Notes: generated from the letters alone by a model not told the origin. A stretch of DNA of 64,000 bases from Streptomyces sp. HUAS MG91 (GCF_040529335.1 NZ_CP159534.1:1612001-1676000), one strand, 5' to 3'; shown: positions 8,961-18,764, numbered from the stretch's first letter. Numbers and translations: made by a program.

Positions 8961-10601
8961 TCAGTTGGGGCGGGCCATCGCCTTCACGAAGGCGCGTTCG
9001 ACGTCGGCCGCGGAGAGGACGCCGTAGATCGCGCCGTTCTCCTCGACCACCAGGTACTCGGTCGCCGGGGTCGCGCGGAGGGTGTCGAGGAGTTCTTCTC
9101 CGGCGAGCTCCGCCGAGACGCGCATGCCGTCGGTGAGGTCGTGGGCGAGGCCGCTGACCGGGACCCAGGGGCGGCGGTGCTCGGGGACGCCGACGATGGC
9201 GGCCTCGCGGACGATCGAGCGGGGTTCGCCGTCGGGGTCGACGACGACCAGGGCGCGCGCCCCCGCCTCGTTCGCCCGGCGCAGGGCCTCGGAGAGCGGG
9301 GTGGTGTGCTCGACGGGCACCGCGCGCCGGGTCAGGCTGCGGGCGCGCAGCTCGGGCAGGTGTTCGCGCAGCCGGGCCATGCGCAGGCTGTTGCCGGCGC
9401 CGGTCCAGATGATCGCGGCGAGGATGGCGGCCAGCAGCGCGTCGGTGACGGTGTCCATGCTGCTCGTGTCCTGGGTGTTCGAGCCCAGGGCGTCGGTCTG
9501 GGTGAGCAGCGGCAGGCCGATGAGGACCGCGATGGCGAGGGCGCGGCCGACCCAGGCGGCGGCGATCGTGCCGCTCATGGGCTTGCCGGTGATCTTCCAG
9601 ACGACGGCGCGCAGCATCCGGCCGCCGTCCAGGGGCAGGCCGGGCAGCAGGTTGAACGCGGCGACGATGAGGTTCGAGATCATCAGCCCGGCGAGCAGCA
9701 CGCCCGGCACCGTGCCCGGCTCGACGGCCTTCATGGCCAGGTAGAAGACGCCGGCGAGGACCAGGGAGAGGAGCGGGCCGACGAAGGCGAGGACGAACTC
9801 GCGGCCCGGGGTCTCCGACTCCTTCTCGATCTCCGACACCCCGCCGAAGAACTGCAGCCGGATCCGGCGGACCGGGAGCTTGAAGCGCAGGGCCGCGACG
9901 GTGTGGGCCAGTTCGTGGACGAGCACGGAGGCGTAGAAGGCGACGGCGAAGAAGAGGGCGACCAGGTAGCGGGCGGCGCCGAGGTCCGGCAGCACGCGGT
10001 CGAGCTGGCCGCCGAACACCCAGGTGATGAGTGCGGCGACGAGGAACCAGCTGGGCGCCACATAGACCGGCACGCCGAAGGGGCGGCCCATCAGCAGGCC
10101 GCCGCGCGGCTCGGGCGGTTTGGCGGGCCCCTTGCGCCGCCCGGAGGTGGCGGCGGCGCGCTCGGGGTGCCGGTCGTAGGGGCTGCCGGTGCCCGGGTGG
10201 GCGCCGGTCGTCGCGTGGGCCTCGGGTGCCGGCTGCTCACCGGGCGCGGGCGCCTCGGCGGTCTCCGGCTGCTCGGCGGGCCCGGGCCGCGCACCGGTGG
10301 CGGACGGCTCGGCCGGCGCTTCGTCCGGGGCCGACGCGCCCTGCGAGGGCGACGGACCGCCGGAAGCCGCCGGGCCGACCGGGACCGTCGAGGGCCGGGA
10401 AGCCGGCTCCTTCGGGTCGGGCTCGTCGGGTGCGGAGCCCGGTGCCGGTGGGGCGGTGTCCTGGTGGGGTGTGTCGTCCGGGGCGGAGCCCGGGCGCTCG
10501 GCCATGGCGTCGGCCCGGTCCGTCGCGGGACGCGCCCCGGTGTGCTCCGCGGGCGGCGTCGCCTCGCCGGTGCCGGACTGCGGCTGCCCGCTCTCGTCCA
10601 C
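8961..10601 (-). CDS. M50-family site-2-type intramembrane metalloprotease with CBS domains
   Basis: The 546-residue product has a disordered Pro/Ala/Glu-rich N-terminus (residues 1-165). A multi-pass membrane zinc protease domain follows, with VLVHELAHTVAAL (HExxH near residue 229) and NLLPGLPLDGGR (third ligand Asp). A C-terminal CBS pair covers roughly residues 420-546. Such proteases cleave within membranes, classically anti-sigma factors; CBS domains usually sense adenosine ligands. GTG 10601 is favoured by GAGGGA just upstream; the frame stays open to 11258 but is antisense to the next gene there. It is separated from trmI by only 41 nt. Confidence 0.9.
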   Translation of the reverse strand: MDESGQPQSGTGEATPPAEHTGARPATDRADAMAERPGSAPDDTPHQDTAPPAPGSAPDEPDPKEPASRPSTVPVGPAASGGPSPSQGASAPDEAPAEPSATGARPGPAEQPETAEAPAPGEQPAPEAHATTGAHPGTGSPYDRHPERAAATSGRRKGPAKPPEPRGGLLMGRPFGVPVYVAPSWFLVAALITWVFGGQLDRVLPDLGAARYLVALFFAVAFYASVLVHELAHTVAALRFKLPVRRIRLQFFGGVSEIEKESETPGREFVLAFVGPLLSLVLAGVFYLAMKAVEPGTVPGVLLAGLMISNLIVAAFNLLPGLPLDGGRMLRAVVWKITGKPMSGTIAAAWVGRALAIAVLIGLPLLTQTDALGSNTQDTSSMDTVTDALLAAILAAIIWTGAGNSLRMARLREHLPELRARSLTRRAVPVEHTTPLSEALRRANEAGARALVVVDPDGEPRSIVREAAIVGVPEHRRPWVPVSGLAHDLTDGMRVSAELAGEELLDTLRATPATEYLVVEENGAIYGVLSAADVERAFVKAMARPN

Positions 10602-10779
10602 GGTGATCCCTCGGTCCCCTCGTTCGAGCGTCTCCCGCCGCCGGGCGGGACGTTCTGGCGTCGATGGTATGCGGACGGGGTCCGTCGGCCCCCGCCGACT
10701 CCCCCGGCCCACGCTACGCAAGACGCGGTGGAACGCGCGGGTGCCTGACTGTCGGTGGCGGGCCGTAACGTGGTGAGGC

Positions 10780-11700
10780 ATGGAGACCAGTACGAAGACG
10801 GGCGCTGAGAGCGGCCCCGAGAAGCCCGCCGCGCGGCCGGCCTCGCTGTCGCCCTCGCGCGCGAGCGATTTCATGCAGTGCCCGTTGCTGTACCGGTTCC
10901 GGGTGATCGACAAGCTGCCGGAGAAGCCGAGCGAGGCGGCGACCAGAGGCACCCTGGTCCATGCCGTGCTGGAGCGGCTCTTCGACGCCCCGGCCCTGGA
11001 GCGGACGGCGTCGCGCGCCAAGTCGCTGATTCCGGGGCAGTGGGACCGGCTGCGGGAGGCGCGGCCGGAGCTGGCCGAGCTGTTCGCGGATACCGACGAG
11101 GGTGCCGCGGGCGAGCGGATGGCCCGCTGGCTCGGGGACGCCGAGCGGCTGGTCGAGCGCTGGTTCACGCTGGAGGACCCGACGCGTCTGGAGCCCGCCG
11201 AGCGGGAGCTGTTCGTCGAGGCCGAGCTGGAGTCGGGACTCAAGCTGCGCGGGATCATCGACCGGGTCGACGTGGCGCCGACCGGTGACGTGCGGATCGT
11301 CGACTACAAGACGGGCAAGGCGCCCCGCCCCGAGTACGCCGAGGGCGCCCTGTTCCAGATGAAGTTCTACGCGCTGGTGGTGTGGCGGCTGAAGGGCGTC
11401 GTGCCGCGGCGCCTGCAGCTCGTGTATCTCGGGAGCGGGGACGTCATCACGTACGACCCGGTCGTCTCCGACCTGGAGCGGGTGGAGCGGAAGCTGCACG
11501 CGCTGTGGGAGGCGATCCAGCTGGCCACGGAGAGCGGGGACTGGCGGCCGCGGCCGACGAAGCTGTGCGGCTGGTGCGATCACCAGGCCGTCTGTCCGGA
11601 ATTCGGGGGTACTCCCCCGCCCTATCCGCTGCAGATCGTGGCGGCCGTGCCGCCGCCCGCGCAGGAGTCGGTCAGGGTGGCCGAGTCGGGCGAGGCGTAG
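10780..11700 (+). CDS. RecB-family PD-(D/E)xK exonuclease with probable Fe-S cluster
   Basis: The 306-residue protein is a single-domain nuclease of the RecB/Cas4/AddB type. The motifs are RGTLVHAVLE (His), LRGIIDRVDVAP (Asp), VRIVDYKTGK (Asp/Lys) and QMKFYALVVW (Gln-Tyr). A Cys at FMQCPLLYRF together with CGWCDHQAVCPEF gives the four-Cys pattern of an Fe-S-stabilised nuclease. The start ATG 10780 follows GTGAGG. A role in DNA repair or end processing is inferred. It is divergent from the M50 protease gene. Confidence 0.92.
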   Translation: METSTKTGAESGPEKPAARPASLSPSRASDFMQCPLLYRFRVIDKLPEKPSEAATRGTLVHAVLERLFDAPALERTASRAKSLIPGQWDRLREARPELAELFADTDEGAAGERMARWLGDAERLVERWFTLEDPTRLEPAERELFVEAELESGLKLRGIIDRVDVAPTGDVRIVDYKTGKAPRPEYAEGALFQMKFYALVVWRLKGVVPRRLQLVYLGSGDVITYDPVVSDLERVERKLHALWEAIQLATESGDWRPRPTKLCGWCDHQAVCPEFGGTPPPYPLQIVAAVPPPAQESVRVAESGEA

Positions 11701-11738
11701 CAGGGCAGAATGGGCCCGGACTATCGAAGGAGTGTTTC

Positions 11739-12410
11739 GTGGCGATCCGTGTCCTACTGGTCGACGACCAGCCTCTGCTGCGTACGGGTTTCCGGATGAT
11801 TCTGGAGGCCGAGCAGGACATCGCGGTCGTCGGTGAGGCCGGGGACGGCCTCCAGGCGCTCGATCAGGTGCGCGCGCTGCAGCCCGATGTGGTGCTGATG
11901 GACATCCGGATGCCGCGGATGGACGGGGTCGAGGCGACCCGGCAGATCACCGGTCCGGGGCGGGACGGCCCGGCGAAGGTGCTGGTCCTCACGACCTTCG
12001 ATCTGGACGAGTACGTCGTGGAGGCGCTGAAGGCGGGTGCCAGTGGCTTCCTCCTCAAGGACGCCCCGGCCAATGAGCTGGTGCAGGCGATCCGGGTGGT
12101 GGCCGCCGGTGAGGCGATGCTGGCGCCGAGCATCACGCGCCGGCTGCTCGACAAGTACGCGGACCATCTGCCGTCGGGCGACGAGCCGGTTCCGGACACG
12201 CTGCACACGCTGACCGAGCGCGAGGTCGAGGTGCTCAAGCTGGTCGCGCGCGGGCTGTCGAACGCGGAGATCGCCGCCGACCTGTTCGTGAGCGAGACGA
12301 CGGTGAAGACCCATGTCGGCCATGTGCTGACGAAGCTGGGACTGCGCGACCGGGTGCAGGCGGCGGTGTACGCGTACGAGAGCGGGCTCGTCCGGCCGGG
12401 CGCCCAGTAG
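11739..12410 (+). CDS. NarL/LuxR-family two-component response regulator
   Basis: The product is 223 residues. The receiver domain has acidic pocket LLVDDQ, phospho-acceptor in VVLMDIRMPRMDG and the conserved Lys in GFLLKDAP. A LuxR-type helix-turn-helix follows (TLTEREVEVLKLVARGLS, then ETTVKTHVGHVLTKLGLRDR). GTG 11739 is preceded by GAAGGAG. It is 38 nt after the nuclease gene but no histidine kinase is adjacent, so it is an orphan or its partner is encoded elsewhere. Confidence 0.93.
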   Translation: MAIRVLLVDDQPLLRTGFRMILEAEQDIAVVGEAGDGLQALDQVRALQPDVVLMDIRMPRMDGVEATRQITGPGRDGPAKVLVLTTFDLDEYVVEALKAGASGFLLKDAPANELVQAIRVVAAGEAMLAPSITRRLLDKYADHLPSGDEPVPDTLHTLTEREVEVLKLVARGLSNAEIAADLFVSETTVKTHVGHVLTKLGLRDRVQAAVYAYESGLVRPGAQ

Positions 12411-12425
12411 TCCTGACGACAGCGT

Positions 12426-12461
12426 GAAGGCGGCGGTCACCTTTCGGTGGCCGCCGCCTTC
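12426..12461. terminator. Terminator between response regulator and convergent lipoprotein gene
   Basis: A 16-bp stem with one G-U pair (12426-12441 with 12446-12461) has a TTTC loop. It is positioned between two convergent stops. Confidence 0.88.
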
Positions 12462-12481
12462 ATGTGCGTACGGGGACGGGA

Positions 12482-14086
12482 TCAGCCGCTGACGCCGCGG
12501 CCCAGCTCCCAGAGCTGGAGCAGCGAGGTGGCGGACAGGGCCCACTCGGCGCCGGTGATGTCGTCGCCGGCGGCGATGTACTGCTTGCTCTGGGTCAGCG
12601 GCAGCATCGGGACGTCGTCGGCGACCATGTCCTGGATCCGCTTCAGCGTCTTGGACGCGGCCGCGCGGTCGGACTCACGGCGCGAGGCGGGGATGAGGTC
12701 GCGCGTGATGGTGGAGTTCGTGTACGTCGACGCGAGGAAGTTGTCCTTGTCGAGGAACGGCGCCAGGAAGTTGTCGGCGTCGGGGAAGTCGGCGACCCAG
12801 CCCATGCCGTAGACCTGGTACTTGCCGGCCAGCTCCTCGGCGCGGAACTTGCTCCACTTCTTGGTCTCGTGGATCTCGGTCTTGAACAGGCCGCTGTCGT
12901 CGAGCTGCTGGGCCAGCAGCTCGAACTGCTTCTTCATGACCGGGCCGTAGTGGTCCTGCGTGTAGTGCAGCGAGAGCTTGACGGGCGTGGTGATGCCCGC
13001 CCGGTGCAGGATCTCGGCCGCCTTCGCCTTGTCCGGGTCGTTGTACTGGTTGAAGAACGAGTTGGCGTGGCCCACGACGCCGGCGGGGACGAGCGAGTAC
13101 AGCGACTGGGAGGTCGACTTGTACGCCTCGGAGGCTATCTGCCCGCGGTCGACGACCTGGGCGATCGCCTGGCGGACGGCCTTGTCGCCCACCTGGCCCT
13201 GCTTGAGCGAGAAGCCGAGGAAGTTGGTCTCCAGGCCCTGCGTCGCGACGAAGTTGACGCCGTCGGGCACCTTGGCCGAGTACTTGGCGATCTGATCGGG
13301 CGTCAGCGTCCGGCCCATGACGTCGATGTCGCCCTTTTCGAGGGCGGTCTCCATGGCCTCGGCGCTGGACATCGAGCGCATCTCGACCGTGTCGCTGTTG
13401 ACCTTGAACTGGCCCTTGTAGTGCGGGTTCTTGCTGAAGGTCGCCTTGACGACCTTCTTGTCCTTGACCTCGGTCTTCAGCGTGTAGACGCCGGACCCGC
13501 TGATGTCGAAGCCGTCGCGGAGCTTGTTCTTCGCGTAGTCGTCGGGGTTGACGAGGGCGGCGGCCGGGGTGGTCAGCTTGTACGGGAAGGTCGCGTCCGG
13601 CGTGTTGAGGTGGAAGACGACCTCGCGCTTGCCGACGACCTCGACGGTGTCGATCGTCGAGAGCAGACCCGCGATACCGCTGTCGCTGTCGATGCCGCGG
13701 ACGCGGTCGATCGAGTACTTCACGTCGGCCGCCGTGACCGGCGTGCCGTCGGAGAACTGCAGGCCGTCCCGCAGCTTGCACGCGTAGCGCTCGCTGCCGC
13801 TGTCGGTGAACCCGCAGCTCTCCGCCGCCTCCGGGGTCGGCTCGCCGCCGCCCTTGGGCACCGCCACGAGGGTCTGCAGGGTCTGCTGCAGCACGTTCCA
13901 CACGCCCGCGTCGTAGGAGTACGCCGGGTCGAACGGGGCCGGGGTGTCGGGGGTGAGCTCGAACTGGTCGGTCGTACCCACCACGATGGCATCGCCACCA
14001 CTACCGCTGTCCGAGCCTCCGCACGCGGCCAGCGCAGGGGCGAGCAGGCCGACGACGGCCGACAGCACCAGAGTCTTGCGGTTCAT
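12482..14086 (-). CDS. ABC transporter substrate-binding lipoprotein, oligopeptide family 5
   Basis: The product has 534 residues from ATG 14086 (GGAG about 10 nt upstream). The signal peptide MNRKTLVLSAVVGLLAPALA ends in lipobox LAAC, so the mature protein is lipid-anchored outside the membrane. The body is an SBP_bac_5 domain, with KLRDGLQFSDGTPVTAADVK, SGVYTLK and QAIAQVVDRGQIASEAY segments typical of DppA/OppA proteins. Peptides or related solutes are the expected ligands. No permease or ATPase genes flank it in the window, so it is an orphan binding protein here. Confidence 0.92.
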   Translation of the reverse strand: MNRKTLVLSAVVGLLAPALAACGGSDSGSGGDAIVVGTTDQFELTPDTPAPFDPAYSYDAGVWNVLQQTLQTLVAVPKGGGEPTPEAAESCGFTDSGSERYACKLRDGLQFSDGTPVTAADVKYSIDRVRGIDSDSGIAGLLSTIDTVEVVGKREVVFHLNTPDATFPYKLTTPAAALVNPDDYAKNKLRDGFDISGSGVYTLKTEVKDKKVVKATFSKNPHYKGQFKVNSDTVEMRSMSSAEAMETALEKGDIDVMGRTLTPDQIAKYSAKVPDGVNFVATQGLETNFLGFSLKQGQVGDKAVRQAIAQVVDRGQIASEAYKSTSQSLYSLVPAGVVGHANSFFNQYNDPDKAKAAEILHRAGITTPVKLSLHYTQDHYGPVMKKQFELLAQQLDDSGLFKTEIHETKKWSKFRAEELAGKYQVYGMGWVADFPDADNFLAPFLDKDNFLASTYTNSTITRDLIPASRRESDRAAASKTLKRIQDMVADDVPMLPLTQSKQYIAAGDDITGAEWALSATSLLQLWELGRGVSG

Positions 14087-14461
14087 GCTCGACGTTCTCC
14101 AGAGCTTGACCCACTCGAGTCCGGCGCGGAGTGGGCGACTGGAGCACGAGGGGTGGGGCGATGTTCTCGCGACGAGATTAATGTGCGCGCCACCGGGTCT
14201 CACATGCGCCGGTTCCGGGCGCCCATCACGCTGTGAAACCGGGTGTGGACGCACCGAAAACGCCTCAGGAGGAAGGTTCATCGCAGGGGGCGACCAATCG
14301 GGACACATGGGCACGCCCGAGCGGGCCGAAAGGGGACACCCAGCACGCCCGGGCGGACCTGTCGACCCACGGGGAAGTGGGAAAGGTCACACAACCAACT
14401 CATTTGACGCGTGCGGCACTTCGGCCGCTCTCCGGCCGCGGCGCGCGGCGCGGGCCGCCTG
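14087..14461. other. 375-bp intergenic region without a recognisable gene
   Basis: It lies between the lipoprotein start (14086, minus) and the HAD phosphatase stop (14462, minus). It must carry the lipoprotein promoter, and the ribosome site GGAG lies close to 14086. I see no convincing hairpin, tRNA or conserved small ORF in it. Confidence 0.5.
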
Positions 14462-15157
14462 TCAGGGCGTCATGAGGCCGTGCAGGAAAGGCAGGTTGAC
14501 GTGTTCGAGGGAGGGCACGACGGTGCGCCGGTGGGCCGGCTCGATGGGGGCGACGGACGGGACGGCGACGACGTGGCAGCCGGCGGCCTCGGCGGCGGCG
14601 ACCCCGGTGGCGGTGTCCTCGATGACGGCGCAGCGCTCCGGTGCGGCGCCGAGTCCGGCGGCGGCGATCAGATACGGGTCGGGGTGCGGCTTGGTGCGGG
14701 CGACCTCGTCGCCGGCGATGGTGAGGTGGAAGTTGGCGGGGCCGAGCGAGTGCAGGACGCGGTCGATGATGCGCCGGTGGGAGGCGGAGACGAGCGCGGT
14801 CGGCACCCGCTGGGCGGCGAGTTCGCCGAGCAGCCGCGCGGCGCCCGGCATCAGCGGCAGGTTCTGCCCGATGCGCCGCTCGAAGGCGTCGTTGAGCAGC
14901 ACGGACACCTCGGGCACGGAGATGTCGGCACCGGTCGCCTCGATGAGGAAGCCCGCGCTGCGGGTCATGGGGCCGCCGACGACGACCTGCTTCCAGGCCG
15001 GGTCGAGGGTGTGCCCGAGGTCGGCGAAGACGGCGGATTCCGCGTCCCACCAGAACCCCTCGGTGTCGACGAGGGTCCCGTCCATGTCGAGGAGTACGGC
15101 CTGAAGGGCAGACCCTTCGGCCGTTCGGGTACCGAGTGCGGGGACCGTACTGGTCAT
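14462..15157 (-). CDS. HAD-superfamily phosphatase/phosphatase-like hydrolase
   Basis: The 231-residue protein has HAD motif I LLDMDGTLVDTEG, motif II VSAS, the Lys of TKPHPDPYL and motif IV VIEDTATGVAAAEAAGC. The usual Ser of the EDS motif is Thr. The cap domain insertion places it with beta-phosphoglucomutase/phosphoglycolate-like enzymes; the substrate is not predictable. GGAGGTG about 9 nt upstream supports the ATG at 15157. It is 88 nt downstream of metH on the same strand, behind a hairpin. Confidence 0.9.
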   Translation of the reverse strand: MTSTVPALGTRTAEGSALQAVLLDMDGTLVDTEGFWWDAESAVFADLGHTLDPAWKQVVVGGPMTRSAGFLIEATGADISVPEVSVLLNDAFERRIGQNLPLMPGAARLLGELAAQRVPTALVSASHRRIIDRVLHSLGPANFHLTIAGDEVARTKPHPDPYLIAAAGLGAAPERCAVIEDTATGVAAAEAAGCHVVAVPSVAPIEPAHRRTVVPSLEHVNLPFLHGLMTP

Positions 15158-15184
15158 CCGGGCACACCTCCATGAGGGACGAAG

Positions 15185-15212
15185 AGGCCGGCCCCCTTGC
15201 GGGGACCGGCCT
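15185..15212 (-). terminator. Hairpin terminator downstream of metH
   Basis: Arms at about 15185-15196 and 15201-15212 (AGGCCGG with CCGGCCT plus a CCCC/GGGG extension, one mismatch) form a short-loop hairpin between the metH stop and the HAD gene. Confidence 0.65.
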
Positions 15213-15245
15213 GCGCTGGACGGACCAGTGTACGACTGCTCCCGA

Positions 15246-18200
15246 TTACCGCGCGTTGAAGTACTTCGCCTCGGGGTGATGGATGACGATGGCGTCGGTG
15301 GACTGCTCGGGGTGGAGCTGGAACTCCTCGCTGAGGTGGACGCCGATCCGCTCCGGCTGGAGCAGGTCGGCGATCTTGGCGCGGTCCTCCAGGTTGGGGC
15401 AGGCGCCGTAGCCGAGGGAGAAGCGGGCGCCCCGGTACTTCAGGGCGAACATGTCCTCCATCTCGGCGGGGTCCTCGCCGGAGAAGCCCAGCTCGGAGCG
15501 GACGCGGGCGTGCCAGTACTCGGCGAGGGCCTCGGCCAACTGCACGGACAGGCCGTGCAGTTCGAGGTAGTCGCGGTAGGAGTTCGCGGCGAACAGCTCG
15601 GCGGTGGCCTCGCCGATCCTCGAGCCGACGGTGACGACCTGGAGGCCGACGACGTCGGTCTCGCCGGACTCTTCAGGGCGGAAGAAGTCGGCCAGGCACA
15701 GGCGGCGGCCGCGGCGCTGGCGCGGGAAGGAGAAGCGGGTCCGCTCGTTGCCGTCGTCGTCGAGGATGATCAGGTCGTCGCCCTTGGAGACGCAGGGGAA
15801 GTAGCCGTGCACGACGGCCGCTTCCAGCATGTTCTTGGTGTGCAGCTCGTCGAGCCAGCCGCGCAGCCGCGGGCGGCCCTCGCTCTCCACCAGCTCCTCG
15901 TAGGTCGGTCCGTCACCGGTGCGCGCCTGCTTCAGGCCCCACTGGCCCTTGAACAGGGCGCCCTCGTCGAGCCAGGAGGCGTACTCCTTGAGCTGGATGC
16001 CCTTGATGACGCGGGTGCCCCAGAAGGGCGGCTCCGGCACCGGGTTGTCGACGGCGACGTCCGAGCGCACCGGGCCCTCGTCGGGCTGCTCCTCGACGGT
16101 CACGGCGGCGGCCCTGACCCGGCGCTGCTTCAGTTCGGGCAGGGTGGCGCCGGGGACGCCGCGCTTGACCGCGATCAGGGCGTCCATCAGACGCAGGCCC
16201 TCGAACGCGTCGCGGGCGTAGCGGACTTCGCCCTCATAGATTTCGTGCAGGTCCTGCTCGACGTAGGCGCGGGTGAGGGCGGCGCCGCCGAGGATCACCG
16301 GGTAGTCGGCCGCCAGCTTGCGCTGGTTCAGCTCCTGAAGGTTCTCCTTCATGATCACCGTGGACTTGACCAGCAGACCGGACATGCCGATCACGTCGGC
16401 CCGGTGCTCCGCGGCCGCGTCCAGGATCGCCGAGACCGGCTGCTTGATGCCCAGATTGACCACGTTGTAGCCGTTGTTCGACAGGATGATGTCGACGAGG
16501 TTCTTGCCGATGTCGTGGACGTCGCCGCGCACCGTGGCCAGCACGATGGTGCCCTTGCCCTCGGAGTCCGACTTCTCCATGTGCGGCTCCAGATAGGCCA
16601 CCGCGTTCTTCATCACCTCGGCGGACTGCAGCACGAACGGCAGCTGCATCTGCCCGGAGCCGAACAGCTCACCGACCACCTTCATGCCCTCGAGCAGCGT
16701 GTCGTTGACGATGTCCAGCGCCGGGGTGGTCGACAGGGCGTCGTCGAGGTCGGCCTCCAGGCCGTTCTTCTCACCGTCGATGATGCGCCGCTTAAGGCGC
16801 TCCTCCAGCGGCAGCGCCGCCAGCTCCTCGGCCTTGCCGGCCTTGAGGGACTTGGCGGTGGCGCCCTCGAAGAGCGCCATCAGCTTCTGCAACGGGTCAT
16901 AACCCTCGCTGCGCCGGTCGTAGATCAGGTCCAGGGCGGTGGTGACCTGCTCCTCGTCGAACCGCGCGATCGGCAGGATCTTCGAGGCATGCACGATCGC
17001 CGAGTCCAGACCCGCCTTCACACACTCGTCCAGGAACACCGAGTTCAGCACGATGCGGGCGGCCGGGTTCAGGCCGAAGGAGATGTTCGACAACCCCAGC
17101 GTGGTCTGCACGTCCGGGTGGCGCTTCTTCAGCTCGCGGATCGCCCCGATGGTGGCGATGCCGTCGCCCCGGGACTCCTCCTGACCGGTGCAGATGGTGA
17201 AGGTCAGGGTGTCGATGAGGATGTCCGACTCACGGATCCCCCAGTTCGTCGTCAGATCGGCGATGAGGCGCTCGGCGATGGCGACCTTGTGCTCGACCGT
17301 GCGGGCCTGGCCCTCCTCGTCGATGGTCAGCGCGATCAGCGCCGCCCCGTGCTCCCGCGCCAGCCGGGTGACCTTCGCGAACCGCGACTCGGGGCCGTCG
17401 CCGTCCTCGTAATTGACGGAGTTGATGACCGCGCGGCCGCCCAGCATCTCCAGGCCGGCCTGGAGGACGGGGACCTCGGTGGAGTCCAGGACGACCGGCA
17501 GGGTGGAGGCGGTGGCGAAACGGCCCGCCAGCTCCTTCATGTCGGCGACACCGTCGCGGCCCACATAGTCGACGCACAGGTCGAGCATGTGCGCGCCCTC
17601 ACGGATCTGGTCACGCGCCATCTCGACACAGTCGTCCCAGCGGGCCTCCAGCATCGCCTCACGGAACTTCTTCGAACCATTGGCGTTCGTCCGCTCCCCG
17701 ATCGCCAGATACGCGGTGTCCTGACGGAACGGCACCGTCTGATAGAGCGAGGCGGCACCCGGCTCGGGGCGCGGGCTGCGCTCGGGCGGGGTCATCTCGC
17801 GGACCCGCTCCACGACCTGGCGCAGGTGCTCGGGGGTGGAGCCGCAGCAGCCGCCGACCAGCTGGAGGCCGTAGCTGTTGATGAAGTTCTCCTGCGCGTC
17901 CGCCATCTCCGGCGGGGTGAGCGGGAAGTGCGCGCCGTCCTTGCCGAGGATGGGCAGACCGGCGTTCGGCATGCACATCAGCGGAGTCGTGGAGTGCTGC
18001 GCGAGGTAGCGCAGGTGCTCGCTCATCTCGGCCGGACCGGTGGAGCAGTTCAGGCCGATCAGGTCGATGCCGAGCGGCTCCAGGGCGGTCAGCGCCGCGC
18101 CGATCTCCGAGCCGAGCAGCATCACGCCGGTGGTCTCGAAGGCGAGGGAGCAGATCAGCGGGACCGAGACGCCGAGGGCGTCCATGGCGCGGCGGGCGCC

Positions 18201-18764
18201 GATCAGGGACGACTTGGTCTGGAGCAGGTCCTGGCTGGTCTCGACGATCAGCGCGTCCGCGCCGCCGGCGAGCAGGCCCTCGGCGTTCTGCTGGTAGCCG
18301 TCGCGGATCGTGGCGTAGTCGATGTGGCCGAGGGAGGGCAGCTTGGTGCCGGGGCCGATCGAGCCGAGGACGAAGCGCTGCTGTCCGGTGTTCGCGGTGA
18401 ATTCGTCGGCGACCTCGCGGGCGATCCGCGCGCCGGCCTCGGACAGCTCGACGATCCGGTCGGCGATCTCGTACTCGGTGGCCGCGGTGAAGTTGGAGCC
18501 GAAGGTGTTGGTCTCGACGCAGTCCACTCCGACGGCGTAGTACGCCTCGTGGACGGAGCGGACGATGTCCGGGCGCGTGACGTTGAGGATCTCGTTGCAG
18601 CCCTCGAGGTCCTGGAAGTCCTCGAGCGTGGGATCCTGCGCCTGCAGCATGGTGCCCATCGCACCGTCGGCGACCACGACACGGGAGGCGAGGGCCTGCC
18701 GTAGGGCGTCCACGCGAGCGCGGGGATCAGTGGCGGCGGATGCGGGCGTCGGCAACGAGGCCAT
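15246..18764 (-). CDS. metH: Cobalamin-dependent methionine synthase MetH
   Basis: The 1172-residue enzyme transfers methyl from 5-methyltetrahydrofolate via cobalamin to homocysteine. Domains in order: homocysteine-binding (about 20-330, zinc Cys in LIGLNCSTGP and LVGGCCGSTPEH); pterin-binding (about 350-640, FVDRT-like IGERTNANGSKKF); cobalamin-binding (about 680-900, GDVHDIGKNLVDIIL, where His is the lower Co ligand); and AdoMet activation domain (about 960-1172). ATG 18764 is supported by GGGAG about 9 nt upstream. No cobalamin riboswitch pattern was recognised in the 270 bp before it. Confidence 0.97.
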   Translation of the reverse strand: MASLPTPASAATDPRARVDALRQALASRVVVADGAMGTMLQAQDPTLEDFQDLEGCNEILNVTRPDIVRSVHEAYYAVGVDCVETNTFGSNFTAATEYEIADRIVELSEAGARIAREVADEFTANTGQQRFVLGSIGPGTKLPSLGHIDYATIRDGYQQNAEGLLAGGADALIVETSQDLLQTKSSLIGARRAMDALGVSVPLICSLAFETTGVMLLGSEIGAALTALEPLGIDLIGLNCSTGPAEMSEHLRYLAQHSTTPLMCMPNAGLPILGKDGAHFPLTPPEMADAQENFINSYGLQLVGGCCGSTPEHLRQVVERVREMTPPERSPRPEPGAASLYQTVPFRQDTAYLAIGERTNANGSKKFREAMLEARWDDCVEMARDQIREGAHMLDLCVDYVGRDGVADMKELAGRFATASTLPVVLDSTEVPVLQAGLEMLGGRAVINSVNYEDGDGPESRFAKVTRLAREHGAALIALTIDEEGQARTVEHKVAIAERLIADLTTNWGIRESDILIDTLTFTICTGQEESRGDGIATIGAIRELKKRHPDVQTTLGLSNISFGLNPAARIVLNSVFLDECVKAGLDSAIVHASKILPIARFDEEQVTTALDLIYDRRSEGYDPLQKLMALFEGATAKSLKAGKAEELAALPLEERLKRRIIDGEKNGLEADLDDALSTTPALDIVNDTLLEGMKVVGELFGSGQMQLPFVLQSAEVMKNAVAYLEPHMEKSDSEGKGTIVLATVRGDVHDIGKNLVDIILSNNGYNVVNLGIKQPVSAILDAAAEHRADVIGMSGLLVKSTVIMKENLQELNQRKLAADYPVILGGAALTRAYVEQDLHEIYEGEVRYARDAFEGLRLMDALIAVKRGVPGATLPELKQRRVRAAAVTVEEQPDEGPVRSDVAVDNPVPEPPFWGTRVIKGIQLKEYASWLDEGALFKGQWGLKQARTGDGPTYEELVESEGRPRLRGWLDELHTKNMLEAAVVHGYFPCVSKGDDLIILDDDGNERTRFSFPRQRRGRRLCLADFFRPEESGETDVVGLQVVTVGSRIGEATAELFAANSYRDYLELHGLSVQLAEALAEYWHARVRSELGFSGEDPAEMEDMFALKYRGARFSLGYGACPNLEDRAKIADLLQPERIGVHLSEEFQLHPEQSTDAIVIHHPEAKYFNAR

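Noticed and set aside
15228..18704. An 1158-codon open frame antisense to metH
   Set aside because: The metH reading has all four family domains; the opposite frame is low-complexity shadow sequence.
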